Notes under the pieces: generated by a model
The model's input: the letters and a program-made list of their open reading frames with translations, nothing else
Told to the model about the DNA's origin: nothing
Databases searched by the model: none
Assembly (NCBI RefSeq): GCF_002723975.1
Contig: NZ_BEWO01000004.1
Coordinates: 124,001 to 188,000 of the forward strand
Length of the DNA stretch: 64,000 nt
Source of the DNA: Gluconobacter japonicus
Lineage (GTDB): Bacteria > Pseudomonadota > Alphaproteobacteria > Acetobacterales > Acetobacteraceae
Direction of reading: 5' to 3'
In this document: positions 33,351-43,179 of the stretch, piece by piece
How positions within the stretch are numbered: the first letter of the stretch is position 1
Layout of the letters: each line of letters starts with the position of its first letter
Translations under genes and position numbers: made by a program

Positions 33351-36300
33351 TTAAATCTCGCCCTGCTCGAGTTCGACATTCAGGCCGAGAGACTTCAGTT
33401 CCTTGATCAGAACGTTGAAGCTCTCCGGAATGCCAGCTTCGAAGTCGTCCTGCTCGCGCACGATAGCCTCGTAGACCTTGGTACGGCCGGAAACGTCATC
33501 CGACTTCACCGTCAGCATTTCCTGCAGCGTATAAGCCGCACCATATGCTTCGAGCGCCCAGACTTCCATTTCACCAAAGCGCTGACCACCGAACTGCGCC
33601 TTACCACCCAGCGGCTGCTGTGTGACCAGAGAGTACGGACCGATGGAACGTGCATGGATCTTGTCATCGACAAGGTGATGCAGCTTCAGCATGTAGATGT
33701 AACCAACGGTAGTCTGGCGTTCAAATGTCTCGCCCGTACGACCATCGATCAGCTGAGACTGACCCGACTTGTTCACACCGGCCTTTTCCAGCATGCCTTC
33801 GATGTCCGGGATGGAAGCACCATCGAACACCGGGGTAGCAATCGGAAGACCCTTGCGAAGGTTGTTGGCCAGCTCGATAAGCTGCTCGTTCGGCAGAGTA
33901 GCAACGTCGGTTTCGAAGATTTCGTCTCCGTACACGTCCCGCAGACGATCAAGCAGTTCCTGCTTGCGCTCACCAGTCCGCTGATACTCGTCAACCATCT
34001 CACCGATGCTTGCACCGATATTGGCACAAGCCCAACCCAGATGGGTTTCAAGGATCTGACCGATGTTCATGCGCGACGGCACACCCAGCGGGTTCAGAAC
34101 GATGTCAACCGCCTGACCATTCTCAAGGAACGGCATGTCTTCGACAGGAACGACGCGGGAAACGACACCCTTGTTACCGTGACGACCGGCCATCTTGTCA
34201 CCCGGCTGAAGCTTACGCTTCACAGCAACGAAGACTTTAACCATCTTCATCACACCAGGCGGCAGTTCATCACCGCGCTGCAGCTTTTCAACCTTGTTGT
34301 CAAAACGCGCAGTGATGCGACGGACAGCTTCATCAAACTCGGAACGCAGTGTTTCGAGTTCAGCAGTCACCTCATCAGAAGAGACCGAGATGTTGCGCCA
34401 TGCCGCACGAGGATGCTCATCCAGAACTTCAACCGTGATCGGCGTACCGGAACGAATTCCCTTGAAGCCAGCACCAGCAACCTGGCCAACCAGACGCTCA
34501 CGCAGACGATTGTGGAAACTACGCTCCTGAATTGAACGCTCGTCATCCCGGTCCTTGGTCAGGCGTTCAATTTCGGAGCGCTCGATTGCCATCGCACGCT
34601 CGTCTTTATCGACGCCGCGACGTGAGAAGACGCGAACATCAACAATTGTACCGGTCGTGCCAGGCGGGAGCTTCAGGGACGTATCACGAACGTCAGAAGC
34701 CTTCTCACCGAAAATGGCGCGAAGAAGCTTCTCTTCCGGCGTCATCGGGCTTTCACCCTTTGGCGTCACCTTGCCGACAAGAATATCACCCGGATTCACC
34801 TCGGCGCCGACATAGACAATGCCTGCCTCGTCAAGGTTACGAAGAGCTTCCTCACCGACATTTGGAATGTCGCGTGTGATTTCTTCCTGACCCAGCTTCG
34901 TATCACGAGCCATGACTTCAAATTCTTCGATATGGATCGAAGTGAAGACGTCATCGCGTGCAATACGCTCGGAAATGAGGATTGAATCCTCAAAGTTGTA
35001 ACCGTTCCAAGGCATGAACGCGACAAGCACGTTACGACCCAGAGCCAGTTCGCCAAGCTCGGTGGACGGACCGTCAGCAATAATGTCACCAACGTGAACT
35101 GTGTCGCCAACCTTCACCAGCGGACGCTGATTAATGCAGGTAGACTGGTTCGAACGCATGTACTTGCGCAGACGATAGATATCGACACCCTGCGTCGAAC
35201 CCGCATCGTCAGTCGCACGGACAACGATACGTGCACCATCGATCTGATCGATAATGCCACGACGCTTAGCGACGATCGTCGCACCGGAGTCACGCGCAAC
35301 AGCCGCTTCCATGCCCGTACCAACCAGCGGGGCATCGGCCTTCACCAGCGGAACAGCCTGACGCTGCATGTTTGCACCCATGAGTGCACGGTTCGCGTCA
35401 TCGTTCTCGAGGAACGGAATGAGAGCCGCCGCGACAGACACAAGCTGCTTCGGGGAGACGTCGCAAGCCGTAACCTGCTCAGGCGGAACAACACGGAAGT
35501 CACCAGACTTACGAACGGAAACCAGTTCGTCCGTCAGGTGGCCATCGGCGCTCTGCTTGGCATCAGCCTGTGCAACAACAAGCTTCTCTTCCTCCATGGC
35601 AGAAAGATATTTCCAGCCATCCTGAAGAACGCCATCCTTAACCAGACGATACGGCGTTTCAATGAAGCCGTACTTATTGACCTTGGCATACGTCGAGAGC
35701 GAGTTGATCAGACCGATGTTCGGACCTTCAGGCGTCTCGATCGGGCAGATACGACCGTAATGCGTCGGATGAACGTCACGGACTTCGAAGCCTGCGCGCT
35801 CACGGGTCAGACCACCCGGGCCAAGCGCCGAAAGACGACGCTTATGCGTCACTTCGGAGAGTGGGTTGGTCTGGTCCATGAACTGGCTGAGCTGTGAAGA
35901 ACCGAAGAACTCACGAACCGCAGCCGCAGCCGGCTTTGCATTGATCAGGTCATGCGGCATGACCGTATCAATATCGACCGAACCCATACGCTCACGAATG
36001 GCACGCTCCATACGGAGCAGGCCGACGCGATACTGATTCTCCATCAGTTCGCCCACAGAACGAACGCGACGGTTACCAAGGTTATCAATATCGTCGATCT
36101 GACCGCGACCATCCTTCAGGTCGCACATGATCTTGATCGTACGCAGGATATCTTCCTTGCGCAGCACACGGAGGGTATCCGGCGCATCGACATCGAGACG
36201 CATGTTCATCTTGACACGACCAACAGACGACAGGTCGTAGCGGTCCTGATCAAAGAAGAGACCACGGAACATCGCTTCAGCGGTTTCCTTGGTCGGCGGC

Positions 36301-37523
36301 TCACCTGGACGCATGATGCGATAAATATCGATCAGCGCTTCATCGCGGCTGGTATTTTTGTCAACGGAAAGCGTGTTGCGGATCCACGGACCATGCGAAC
36401 CGTCGACCGAAAGCGTAGGAAGTTCCGTGATGCCAAGCTCTTCAAGAGCGACAAGACGATCTTCCGTCAGCTCCTCACCAGCTTCACCGTAGATCTCACC
36501 TGTGTGCTCATTGACAAGATCATAAGCAAGGTAGCGACCGAGAACATCCAGACGGCCAACCTGAACCACACGGGTCTTTTCCGCAATCTTGCGGACCATA
36601 CGAGCAGTCAGCTTGGCGTCTGCCTCAGCGACCACTTCACCTGTGTCAGCATCAACCAGCGGGCTGAGCAGCTTCTGGCCACGGAATGCTTCTGGCTCGA
36701 AAGGACGGGCCCAGCCATCCCCCATCCGGGTGAACGGAACCATGTCATAGAAGTAGGACAGGATTTCATCCTGATCCATACCGCGAATGTCGAGACCTTC
36801 GACATCTCCGCCTTCTGCAATCTTCTGGTCACGCTGCGCGATGTAGTTCGCACCTTCAAGTGCGTACAGAAGCGTCGTGACAGGAAGCTTACGCTTGCGA
36901 TCGATACGAACGTAGATCAGGTCCTTGGCATCGAATTCGAAATCGAGCCATGAACCACGATATGGAATCACACGGGCAGCAAAGAGATACTTACCCGAAG
37001 AATGCGTCTTGCCCTTATCGTGATCGAAGAAGACACCTGGGCTACGATGCATCTGAGATACGATGACGCGCTCGGTACCGTTGATAATGAAGGTACCGTT
37101 GTCTGTCATGAGCGGCATATCGCCCATGTAAACCGGCTGTTCCTTCAGATCATGAATGGAGCGCGAACCCGTATCTTCATCAATGTCCCACGTCGTAAGA
37201 CGCAGAATGACCTTCAGCGGCGCTGCGTATGTCAGACCACGCTGAATGCATTCCTCAACGTCGTACTTCGGCTCTTCGAACTCGTAAGATACGAAGTCCA
37301 GACGACCGCGACCAGCAAAGTCATTAATTGGGAAAACCGAGCGGAAAACTTCCTGCAGACCGGAGTTCTGACGTGCGTCAGGACTCACATTCATCTGCAG
37401 GAATGCCTCATAGGAGGCGCGCTGCACATCGATCAGATTGGGCATCGGCGCAATTTCGGGAATGCGCCCGAAGCTTTTGCGGATCCTCTTGCGTCCCGTG
37501 AACGATTTGGTGATCGCGTTCAT
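33351..37523 (-). CDS. rpoB: RNA polymerase beta subunit
   Basis: This is the 1390-residue beta subunit, near the usual alphaproteobacterial length. The rifampicin cluster reads [17 protein letters not shown] then [14 protein letters not shown]. Asp550, His560 and Ser565 (E. coli 516, 526, 531) are wild type, so no classical rifampicin-resistance change is seen. The C-terminal [25 protein letters not shown] motif is intact. A 241-nt gap separates it from rplL. Confidence 0.98.
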   Translation of the reverse strand: MNAITKSFTGRKRIRKSFGRIPEIAPMPNLIDVQRASYEAFLQMNVSPDARQNSGLQEVFRSVFPINDFAGRGRLDFVSYEFEEPKYDVEECIQRGLTYAAPLKVILRLTTWDIDEDTGSRSIHDLKEQPVYMGDMPLMTDNGTFIINGTERVIVSQMHRSPGVFFDHDKGKTHSSGKYLFAARVIPYRGSWLDFEFDAKDLIYVRIDRKRKLPVTTLLYALEGANYIAQRDQKIAEGGDVEGLDIRGMDQDEILSYFYDMVPFTRMGDGWARPFEPEAFRGQKLLSPLVDADTGEVVAEADAKLTARMVRKIAEKTRVVQVGRLDVLGRYLAYDLVNEHTGEIYGEAGEELTEDRLVALEELGITELPTLSVDGSHGPWIRNTLSVDKNTSRDEALIDIYRIMRPGEPPTKETAEAMFRGLFFDQDRYDLSSVGRVKMNMRLDVDAPDTLRVLRKEDILRTIKIMCDLKDGRGQIDDIDNLGNRRVRSVGELMENQYRVGLLRMERAIRERMGSVDIDTVMPHDLINAKPAAAAVREFFGSSQLSQFMDQTNPLSEVTHKRRLSALGPGGLTRERAGFEVRDVHPTHYGRICPIETPEGPNIGLINSLSTYAKVNKYGFIETPYRLVKDGVLQDGWKYLSAMEEEKLVVAQADAKQSADGHLTDELVSVRKSGDFRVVPPEQVTACDVSPKQLVSVAAALIPFLENDDANRALMGANMQRQAVPLVKADAPLVGTGMEAAVARDSGATIVAKRRGIIDQIDGARIVVRATDDAGSTQGVDIYRLRKYMRSNQSTCINQRPLVKVGDTVHVGDIIADGPSTELGELALGRNVLVAFMPWNGYNFEDSILISERIARDDVFTSIHIEEFEVMARDTKLGQEEITRDIPNVGEEALRNLDEAGIVYVGAEVNPGDILVGKVTPKGESPMTPEEKLLRAIFGEKASDVRDTSLKLPPGTTGTIVDVRVFSRRGVDKDERAMAIERSEIERLTKDRDDERSIQERSFHNRLRERLVGQVAGAGFKGIRSGTPITVEVLDEHPRAAWRNISVSSDEVTAELETLRSEFDEAVRRITARFDNKVEKLQRGDELPPGVMKMVKVFVAVKRKLQPGDKMAGRHGNKGVVSRVVPVEDMPFLENGQAVDIVLNPLGVPSRMNIGQILETHLGWACANIGASIGEMVDEYQRTGERKQELLDRLRDVYGDEIFETDVATLPNEQLIELANNLRKGLPIATPVFDGASIPDIEGMLEKAGVNKSGQSQLIDGRTGETFERQTTVGYIYMLKLHHLVDDKIHARSIGPYSLVTQQPLGGKAQFGGQRFGEMEVWALEAYGAAYTLQEMLTVKSDDVSGRTKVYEAIVREQDDFEAGIPESFNVLIKELKSLGLNVELEQGEI

Positions 37524-37678
37524 CTATCTTGCCCTCTGCACCAGACCTTCGAGTCGCCCGGGACTTCGCTGACAGACAACCGCCTGACACGACACGGACG
37601 ACCGGAACGACCGGCTTTCAGTAATTTCAATACGTGGCGAGCCGCGTATTATACTCTTATTTCCACCAACGGCAAATC

Positions 37679-37706
37679 GGGCGGGAACCGCATGCGATCC
37701 CCGCCC
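37679..37706 (-). promoter_or_regulatory. GC-rich hairpin in the rplL-rpoB spacer
   Basis: GGGCGGG pairs perfectly with CCCGCCC across a 14-nt loop within the 241-nt rplL-rpoB gap. GATTTGCC follows on the minus strand, so the U tract is weak. In E. coli a partial terminator lies in the equivalent spacer and reduces rpoBC relative to rplJL; by position this hairpin is a candidate for the same job. Confidence 0.4.
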
Positions 37707-37764
37707 TATCCGTCTGCTTTCGCAGAGACCGCCCCTCAGAGAGAAAGCGGCCCGATCAAGTTGA

Positions 37765-38139
37765 TTACTTGATTTCGACCTTGGCGCCGTTGTCTTCCAG
37801 GGTCTTCTTGATCTTCTCGGCTTCGTCCTTGGACACGCCTTCCTTGACGGTCTTCGGTGCGCCTTCGACCAGGTCCTTGGCTTCCTTCAGACCCAGACCC
37901 GTGATGCCACGGATTTCCTTAATCACGTTGATCTTCTTGTCGCCAGCAGCGGCCAGAACAACGGTGAATTCGGTCTGCTCTTCAGCCGGAGCTCCACCAG
38001 CAGCCGGACCAGCAGCAGCAACTGCAACAGGAGCAGCAGCAGAAACGCCCCACTTCTCTTCGAGAAGCTTGGAAAGTTCAGCAGCTTCGAGAACGGTCAG
38101 AGCGGACAGCTCTTCAACAATCTTTGCCAGATCGGCCAT
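37765..38139 (-). CDS. rplL: 50S ribosomal protein L7/L12
   Basis: L7/L12 forms the mobile stalk that recruits GTPase factors. The 124-residue product has an N-terminal dimerisation helix ([30 protein letters not shown]), an Ala/Pro/Gly hinge ([20 protein letters not shown]) and the C-terminal domain ([28 protein letters not shown]). It lies 66 nt after rplJ. Confidence 0.98.
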   Translation of the reverse strand: MADLAKIVEELSALTVLEAAELSKLLEEKWGVSAAAPVAVAAAGPAAGGAPAEEQTEFTVVLAAAGDKKINVIKEIRGITGLGLKEAKDLVEGAPKTVKEGVSKDEAEKIKKTLEDNGAKVEIK

Positions 38140-38205
38140 GGTCTTATCCTAAGTGATGCACTGTTTGAATGGGTTCAAATCTACGCCGCAGCGTTGATTT
38201 TACTC

Positions 38206-38724
38206 TTAAGCGGCTTCGCCGGTCTTGGCATAGGCGCCAAAGACGCGAGCAAGCTGGCCTGCCGGAGCCTGAACAACGCCTGCGATACGCGTAGCGGGGG
38301 TCTGAATCATACCCACCAGCTTTGCACGCAGCTCGTCCAGAGACGGCAGTTCGGCCAGAGTCTTGATTCCGTCGACGCCAAGCGTCTGCGAACCAAGAGA
38401 TCCACCGAGAACTACAAGCTTGTCATTCGTCTTGGCGAACTCGACAATCACCTTTGCAACTGCAACCGGGTCTTCAGACCAGGCAAGAGCCGTCGGCCCC
38501 TTGAGCAGCGGCGCGATGCCGTCGAATTGGGTCCCATCCAGAGCACGGCTGGCCAGCCGGTTCTTCGCAACCTTGTATGTCGCACCTGCCGCACGAATGC
38601 GTCGACGCAGCTCGGTCACATCAGCAACCGTCAGACCCTTGTTCTGGGTGACGATGACCATGGACGTGCTGCCAAACACATCGGCGAGGAACTCGACAAA
38701 GGCCCGCTTTTCCGTACGGTCCAT
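38206..38724 (-). CDS. rplJ: 50S ribosomal protein L10
   Basis: L10 anchors L7/L12 dimers to the ribosome. The 172-residue product starts [20 protein letters not shown], then has the [20 protein letters not shown] motif. The C-terminal L7/L12-binding helix is present. The 308-nt upstream gap probably contains its autoregulatory leader. Confidence 0.97.
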   Translation of the reverse strand: MDRTEKRAFVEFLADVFGSTSMVIVTQNKGLTVADVTELRRRIRAAGATYKVAKNRLASRALDGTQFDGIAPLLKGPTALAWSEDPVAVAKVIVEFAKTNDKLVVLGGSLGSQTLGVDGIKTLAELPSLDELRAKLVGMIQTPATRIAGVVQAPAGQLARVFGAYAKTGEAA

Positions 38725-39032
38725 AACCTGTCTCCTCGTCAGTCTGGAATACTCCAGACCAGGTTACCCATGGAGCACCTTCATTGCTGAAGATCCTCCG
38801 CTCGCCTGTCCACAGAAGTGAGCGAACCCAGCGCATCGTGGTAAAACCACCAAAACACTGGCGCCCCGCCTGACGCTCGCTGCCTCATGAGAAGCATTTA
38901 AAACATCGAAATGTTACGCGCGGTCTTGGACAGGTTTGGAAGCGACCCGCTAGCGCGCCGCCCCTACGCCACCATACCAAAGCATGGTGTCATTCCTTGT
39001 TGGGGGCTTTCTATAGAAAGCCCCCACTTCGA
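38725..39032 (-). promoter_or_regulatory. rplA-rplJ spacer with probable L10 leader
   Basis: This 308-nt gap is where bacteria often carry the L10 leader, an RNA bound by the L10-(L7/L12) complex to repress rplJL. A smaller hairpin, CACCAT/ATGGTG (38970-38989), lies just after the large palindrome at 39001. The kink-turn could not be confirmed by eye. No gene is seen. Confidence 0.4.
39001..39026 (-). promoter_or_regulatory. Perfect 26-bp palindrome downstream of rplA
   Basis: The halves TGGGGGCTTTCTA and TAGAAAGCCCCCA are perfect reverse complements. As RNA they would make an 11-bp stem with a UAUA loop 6 nt past the rplA stop. No U tract follows, so this may be a processing or stabilising hairpin at the rplKA/rplJL boundary rather than a true terminator. 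Confidence 0.6.
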
Positions 39033-39725
39033 TCAAGCCTCGAAGCTGGAAACGTCAACGCGAACGCCCGGACCCATCGTGGAAGACAGTGCCGCCTTCT
39101 TCATGTAGGTGCCCTTGGCGCCAGATGGACGCGCCTTCTGCACAGCGTCAACGAGAGCATTGATGTTCTCGATCAGCTTGGCCTCATCGAAAGATGCCTT
39201 GCCAACGCCAGCATGAACAATACCAGCCTTTTCGGCACGGTATTCAACCTGACCGGACTTGGCAGCCGTGATGGCACCCTTGACGTCCATGGTCACCGTG
39301 CCGAGACGCGGGTTCGGCATCAGACCACGCGGACCAAGGATCTTACCAAGACGACCAACCAGAGCCATCATGTCAGGCGTTGCAATGCAGCGGTCGAAGT
39401 TGATTTCGCCAGCCTGGATCTTCTCAGCCAGATCTTCTGCACCGACAACTTCTGCACCAGCAGCCAGAGCTTCTTCAGCCTTGGCGCCACGTGCAAACAC
39501 GCCAACGCGCAGAGTCTTGCCCGTGCCGTTCGGCAGGGAGATCAGACCACGGACCATCTGGTCAGCATGCCGCGGGTCGATGCCGAGGTTCAGAGAGATT
39601 TCGATCGTCTCGTCGAACTTTGCCTTGGCATTGCTCTTCACCAGAGCCACAGCTTCAGCAAGAGTGTACGGCTTGTTACGCTCGACAGTTGCCTGTGCGG
39701 CGTTCAGACGCTTGTTCTTTGCCAT
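39033..39725 (-). CDS. rplA: 50S ribosomal protein L1
   Basis: L1 forms the mobile L1 stalk at the E site and in E. coli represses the rplKA mRNA. The 230-residue product has [20 protein letters not shown], the [15 protein letters not shown] motif and the C-terminal [20 protein letters not shown]. It follows rplK by 4 nt. Confidence 0.98.
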   Translation of the reverse strand: MAKNKRLNAAQATVERNKPYTLAEAVALVKSNAKAKFDETIEISLNLGIDPRHADQMVRGLISLPNGTGKTLRVGVFARGAKAEEALAAGAEVVGAEDLAEKIQAGEINFDRCIATPDMMALVGRLGKILGPRGLMPNPRLGTVTMDVKGAITAAKSGQVEYRAEKAGIVHAGVGKASFDEAKLIENINALVDAVQKARPSGAKGTYMKKAALSSTMGPGVRVDVSSFEA

Positions 39726-39729
39726 GGTA

Positions 39730-40164
39730 TCAGCCCTCCACCACGTTCAGGCCCATCGACTTGGCGGAACCTGCGAGCATGCGCACAGCACCATCGATGT
39801 CGTTGGCGTTCATGTCCTTGAACTTCGTCTCAGCGATCTCGCGAAGCTGAGCCGTCGTCACGGAACCAACCGCAGCGGACTTACCAACCGTCTGGCTACC
39901 CTTGGAAATCTTGGCAGCCTTCAGAAGGAAGTACGTGTTCGGCGGGGTCTTCGTGATGAAAGAGAACGTACGGTCTGCATAAGCGGTGATGACGACCGGG
40001 ATCGGCATACCTGGCTCAAGCTGCTGCGTCTTCGCGTTGAACTCTTTGCAGAACTGCATGATGTTCAAGCCGCGCTGACCCAGTGCCGGACCAACTGGCG
40101 GAGATGGATTGGCTTTACCAGCCGGGATCTGAAGCTTGATGTAGCCAACAACTTTTTTGGCCAT
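39730..40164 (-). CDS. rplK: 50S ribosomal protein L11
   Basis: L11 binds the GTPase-associated centre and is needed for RelA activation. The 144-residue product begins [20 protein letters not shown], then [23 protein letters not shown], and ends with the [24 protein letters not shown] domain. It is first in the ribosomal run; secE and nusG, normally upstream, are absent, and an efflux gene ends 106 nt before it. Confidence 0.98.
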   Translation of the reverse strand: MAKKVVGYIKLQIPAGKANPSPPVGPALGQRGLNIMQFCKEFNAKTQQLEPGMPIPVVITAYADRTFSFITKTPPNTYFLLKAAKISKGSQTVGKSAAVGSVTTAQLREIAETKFKDMNANDIDGAVRMLAGSAKSMGLNVVEG

Positions 40165-40221
40165 ATCCGGGACTCCCCATTTGTTTCGTTCCCGAACCGC
40201 GGTTTAACGGAGTCGGCTGAC

Positions 40222-40264
40222 CCGCCTCCTCCCGCGTTCGAAGTGAGGCGGTCCCCTAGACCGC
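40222..40264 (-). promoter_or_regulatory. Two overlapping, mutually exclusive hairpins upstream of rplK
   Basis: GCGGTC (40248-40253) can pair with GACCGC (40259-40264). The segment GAGGCGG (40245-40251) can instead pair with CCGCCTC (40222-40228). The shared bases mean only one can form at a time. The layout resembles an attenuator in the 106-nt gap between the efflux operon and rplK, but no U tract follows. Confidence 0.35.
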
Positions 40265-40270
40265 TTTCAC

Positions 40271-41887
40271 CTAATGCGTCAAGCTTTTATCCGCATGATC
40301 GCCGCGCAGATCATTGTCCACTGCGGATTCATGGCTGTCTATCCCCGCGACTGGCTGAGGCTTATGCAGTCCTTCGTACTGGAACGCACCAAACGGATCG
40401 ATCTGCTTTACACCCGGCAGTTCGCTGGAATCCCAGCCACCACCCAGAGCCCGCACCAGACGCACCGTTGCCTGGATCTGGGACGTTTGCGTCTGAACCA
40501 AAGCAAGACGAGCCTGCAACGCATCCTGCTGAGCTACAAGTGCATCGAGATAGTTTGACAGACCGCCAGTGTAGAGGGCCATCGTCATACTCTGCGTCCG
40601 AAGGGCAGCTTCCACGGCACGCTGCTGCTGATCCTGCGCAATTTTGTACTGGCCACTCTGCGTCAGGCCATTTTCCACATCCTGGAATGCAGACAGCACA
40701 ATCCCACGATACTCATCCACAGTCTGCCGATACTGAGACCAGGACCGCTGCAATGCTGCGCGGCGCAAACCACCAGTGAAGGCAGGCTCCACAGCCTGCA
40801 CAGCAATTTTCCAGAAAGCACGCGAAATACTGGCGAGATCGAAGCCGCCATCCTCAAAACCGCCATCCGCACTCAGCGTAATGCGAGGATAGAACGCCGC
40901 ACGAGACACACCGATAGCACGAGACGCAGCTGCCATTCTCCGCTCGGCAGCAGCAATATCAGGCCGACGCTCCAAGAGAGACGACGGCAGACCCGGGTTC
41001 ACCTTCACCACACCAAAATGCATCTTCACATCCCGAACCGGCGCAATGTGGAAGCCTGCCGGAGCGGTATTCAGCAGAACGGCAATCGCGTTCTCCATAA
41101 CCCTGCGCTCTGCCAACAGATTGCTCTGGGCCGCCATGGCTGAATAAAGCTGGTTTTCTGAACGGGACACATCCAGTCCAGCACCAATGGCTCCAGCCTG
41201 ACGCAACTCCGTGATTTCTACAGCAGCCCGAAAGTAATGGATCGAGTCTTCGTAGACCGCATTCTGGGCATCCAACCCCCGCAACGCGATATAGTCACTG
41301 GCAAGTTCAGCCTCGAGACTCAGCTTGGCCAGCGCGTAATCAGCAGCCGTCGCCTGAGCGAGATTTTTTTCCATCCGTGTGGAGTTCCGGATGGAATCCC
41401 AGAAATCCGGCTCCCACGTCGCAGCACCGCTATAGGCCTGGTTGGACTCATAAACGAGCGACGTACTTCTGTTCGGGTTATTGAAGAGCCGCCCAAGAGA
41501 GCCTTTGTTGTAGCTCATATGTGCAGAGCCAGTGAGTTGAGGGTAGAGCTTGCTTTCCGCCTCCCTCGCCACGTCACGCGCCTGTGTGAACGCTTCTGCC
41601 GCAACCTGCAGATCTGGATTGACCTGCAGCATCTTGGTTTCCATGCCGTTCAGTATGGGATCATGAAACATGGTCCACCAATCACTGCGGATCATGTCAT
41701 CCGCAGGATGGGCATTGGCCATGACCCCCTTTCCTTCCCATCCTTCCGGATAAAGGAACTTCTGAGGATGATAGTCCGGCGCCAGATTGCAGGACGCCAG
41801 CCCAATGGACAGGACGCCTGCCAAAGCCGTCACAACATGACGGCGCGGCCGCGTAAAATATCCGCGCTTCAGATCGGTCAGTCTCAT
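40271..41887 (-). CDS. NodT-type outer-membrane efflux lipoprotein (second RND system)
   Basis: This 538-residue outer-membrane factor has a lipoprotein signal with the lipobox GLASC (Cys33), then NLAPDYHPQ. It also has the family motif ERRPDIAAAERRMAAASRAIGVSRAAFYPRITL at about residues 315-347. It closes the second RND operon and should be the outer-membrane duct of that pump. Its ATG overlaps the adaptor stop by one base (TGATG). The C-terminal tail (GIDSHESAVDNDLRG) is polar and variable. It shares family but not close identity with the factor at 8290. Confidence 0.9.
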   Translation of the reverse strand: MRLTDLKRGYFTRPRRHVVTALAGVLSIGLASCNLAPDYHPQKFLYPEGWEGKGVMANAHPADDMIRSDWWTMFHDPILNGMETKMLQVNPDLQVAAEAFTQARDVAREAESKLYPQLTGSAHMSYNKGSLGRLFNNPNRSTSLVYESNQAYSGAATWEPDFWDSIRNSTRMEKNLAQATAADYALAKLSLEAELASDYIALRGLDAQNAVYEDSIHYFRAAVEITELRQAGAIGAGLDVSRSENQLYSAMAAQSNLLAERRVMENAIAVLLNTAPAGFHIAPVRDVKMHFGVVKVNPGLPSSLLERRPDIAAAERRMAAASRAIGVSRAAFYPRITLSADGGFEDGGFDLASISRAFWKIAVQAVEPAFTGGLRRAALQRSWSQYRQTVDEYRGIVLSAFQDVENGLTQSGQYKIAQDQQQRAVEAALRTQSMTMALYTGGLSNYLDALVAQQDALQARLALVQTQTSQIQATVRLVRALGGGWDSSELPGVKQIDPFGAFQYEGLHKPQPVAGIDSHESAVDNDLRGDHADKSLTH

Positions 41888-43179
41888 CAACGGGATCCAG
41901 CCTCATCCGGATTGGCATCATGCGAACGCACCGATTTCTGATCCTCTTCCTGCTGGGCCTTGGTCGGAACATTGTAGCCCGGCGTCGTCGGGACAACGCG
42001 AACCTCATCCCCTTCCAGCAGATCAGCCGTCGGGTTGGCAATAAGCTGGTCATCCTTCGTCACACCACTCAGGATCTGAACCGTCGTGCCGAAATTGATT
42101 CCAACCGTTACATTCACCAGATGCACATGTCCGTTAATGACCTTAGCAACCTGCATACCCTGTGCCCGGAAAATAATCGCACCCTCCGGCAGAATCAGAA
42201 TATCCGGATTGCCAGGCGCCGAAATGTGGGCTGTTGCATAGGAGTTCGGCCATAGCAGATTATCTTCGTTCCCAATCGTCAACTCTGTCGTCACTGTACG
42301 GGTCGCCGCATTGAACGCGTTGGCCGTAGCAAGGAAAGTCGCCTTGAAACGACGGCCAGGATATTGCGGAACAGACAGATCAGCCGTGATTTTTGGGGAA
42401 ATTACGCTTGCGAAGTCCTGTGGCACCGATACGAACACACGCATCCGATGTACGTCCGCCACCGAAAACAGTTCGGATGCTGAACCACGTGAATTTACGT
42501 TGCCGCCGCCCGCATTAACATAATCACCGACGTTGACCAGGCGAGAGGTCACGATGCCATCAAACGGCGCAACGATCTTCTTGAAGTCTTCCAGCGCCTG
42601 AAAACGCTCGACCTCATGTTCAGCAGCTTCAAGCTCGGCTTTCTGCGCCGCAGCGTTAGCAGCCTGAACATCAACTTCCTGCCGGGAAACTGCCTGCGTC
42701 CCCTTCAACGCCGTCCAACGCTGCGTCGTAATGACTGCAAGGTTATAGCGGGCAAGAATAACATTGTAATGAGCTTTGGCCGCCTGAAACTGGGCATCAA
42801 TGCTTGGCGTGCTGATCTCGGCAAGAACATCGCCACGCTTCACATGCGCGCCATAGTCCTTGTACCACATTTTCACATAGCCAGAGACCTGTGCGTAGAT
42901 CGGCGCTTCATACCAGGCCGCGAGATTAGCTGGCAGATCGACCTGTCGTGTCTTTGGACCATCCTGCGGAGAAATCAGCGTTACCGGTGGAATGGCCGCT
43001 TCCTCGGTAACACCAGACAACGAGTGATAGTGCACACCGCGCTCAATGATCCCCCATGCCGCCAGGATAATGGCCACGAGAACGACACCAAGCAGGATCA
43101 ACCTGTTACGCAGAGCGCTGCCACTCTTCGGTTCTTGCCCCTGAGGCATCATCTGGCCCTGTTCAGAAGAATGGTTCAC
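41887..43179 (-). CDS. RND efflux periplasmic adaptor (second system)
   Basis: This 430-residue membrane fusion protein has a single N-terminal anchor (RLILLGVVLVAIILAAWGII, about residues 27-46). A lipoyl half follows (IYAQVSGYVKMWYKDYGAHVKRGDVLAEI), then an Ala/Glu-rich helical hairpin, the second lipoyl half (IVAPFDGIVTSRLVNVGDYVN) and a beta-barrel domain. The GTG start overlaps the end of the permease gene (GTGA), and its stop overlaps the outer-membrane factor start, so all three genes are coupled. Substrate is unknown. Confidence 0.88.
   Translation of the reverse strand: MNHSSEQGQMMPQGQEPKSGSALRNRLILLGVVLVAIILAAWGIIERGVHYHSLSGVTEEAAIPPVTLISPQDGPKTRQVDLPANLAAWYEAPIYAQVSGYVKMWYKDYGAHVKRGDVLAEISTPSIDAQFQAAKAHYNVILARYNLAVITTQRWTALKGTQAVSRQEVDVQAANAAAQKAELEAAEHEVERFQALEDFKKIVAPFDGIVTSRLVNVGDYVNAGGGNVNSRGSASELFSVADVHRMRVFVSVPQDFASVISPKITADLSVPQYPGRRFKATFLATANAFNAATRTVTTELTIGNEDNLLWPNSYATAHISAPGNPDILILPEGAIIFRAQGMQVAKVINGHVHLVNVTVGINFGTTVQILSGVTKDDQLIANPTADLLEGDEVRVVPTTPGYNVPTKAQQEEDQKSVRSHDANPDEAGSR

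Noticed and set aside
35840-35880. Possible rifampicin-resistance change in rpoB (FMDQTNPL rather than the usual FMDQNNPL)
   Set aside because: Thr replaces Asn at a position not among the main resistance residues, and Asp, His and Ser at the key sites are wild type; it is more likely lineage variation.
35952-36953. A 333-codon plus-strand frame opposite rpoB
   Set aside because: Antisense to the rpoB core; product has no recognisable fold.
39259-40779. A 506-codon plus-strand frame across rplA, rplK and the start of the efflux operon
   Set aside because: It is antisense to three well-supported genes, lacks family motifs and reads as low-complexity Arg/Ser/Thr-rich protein.
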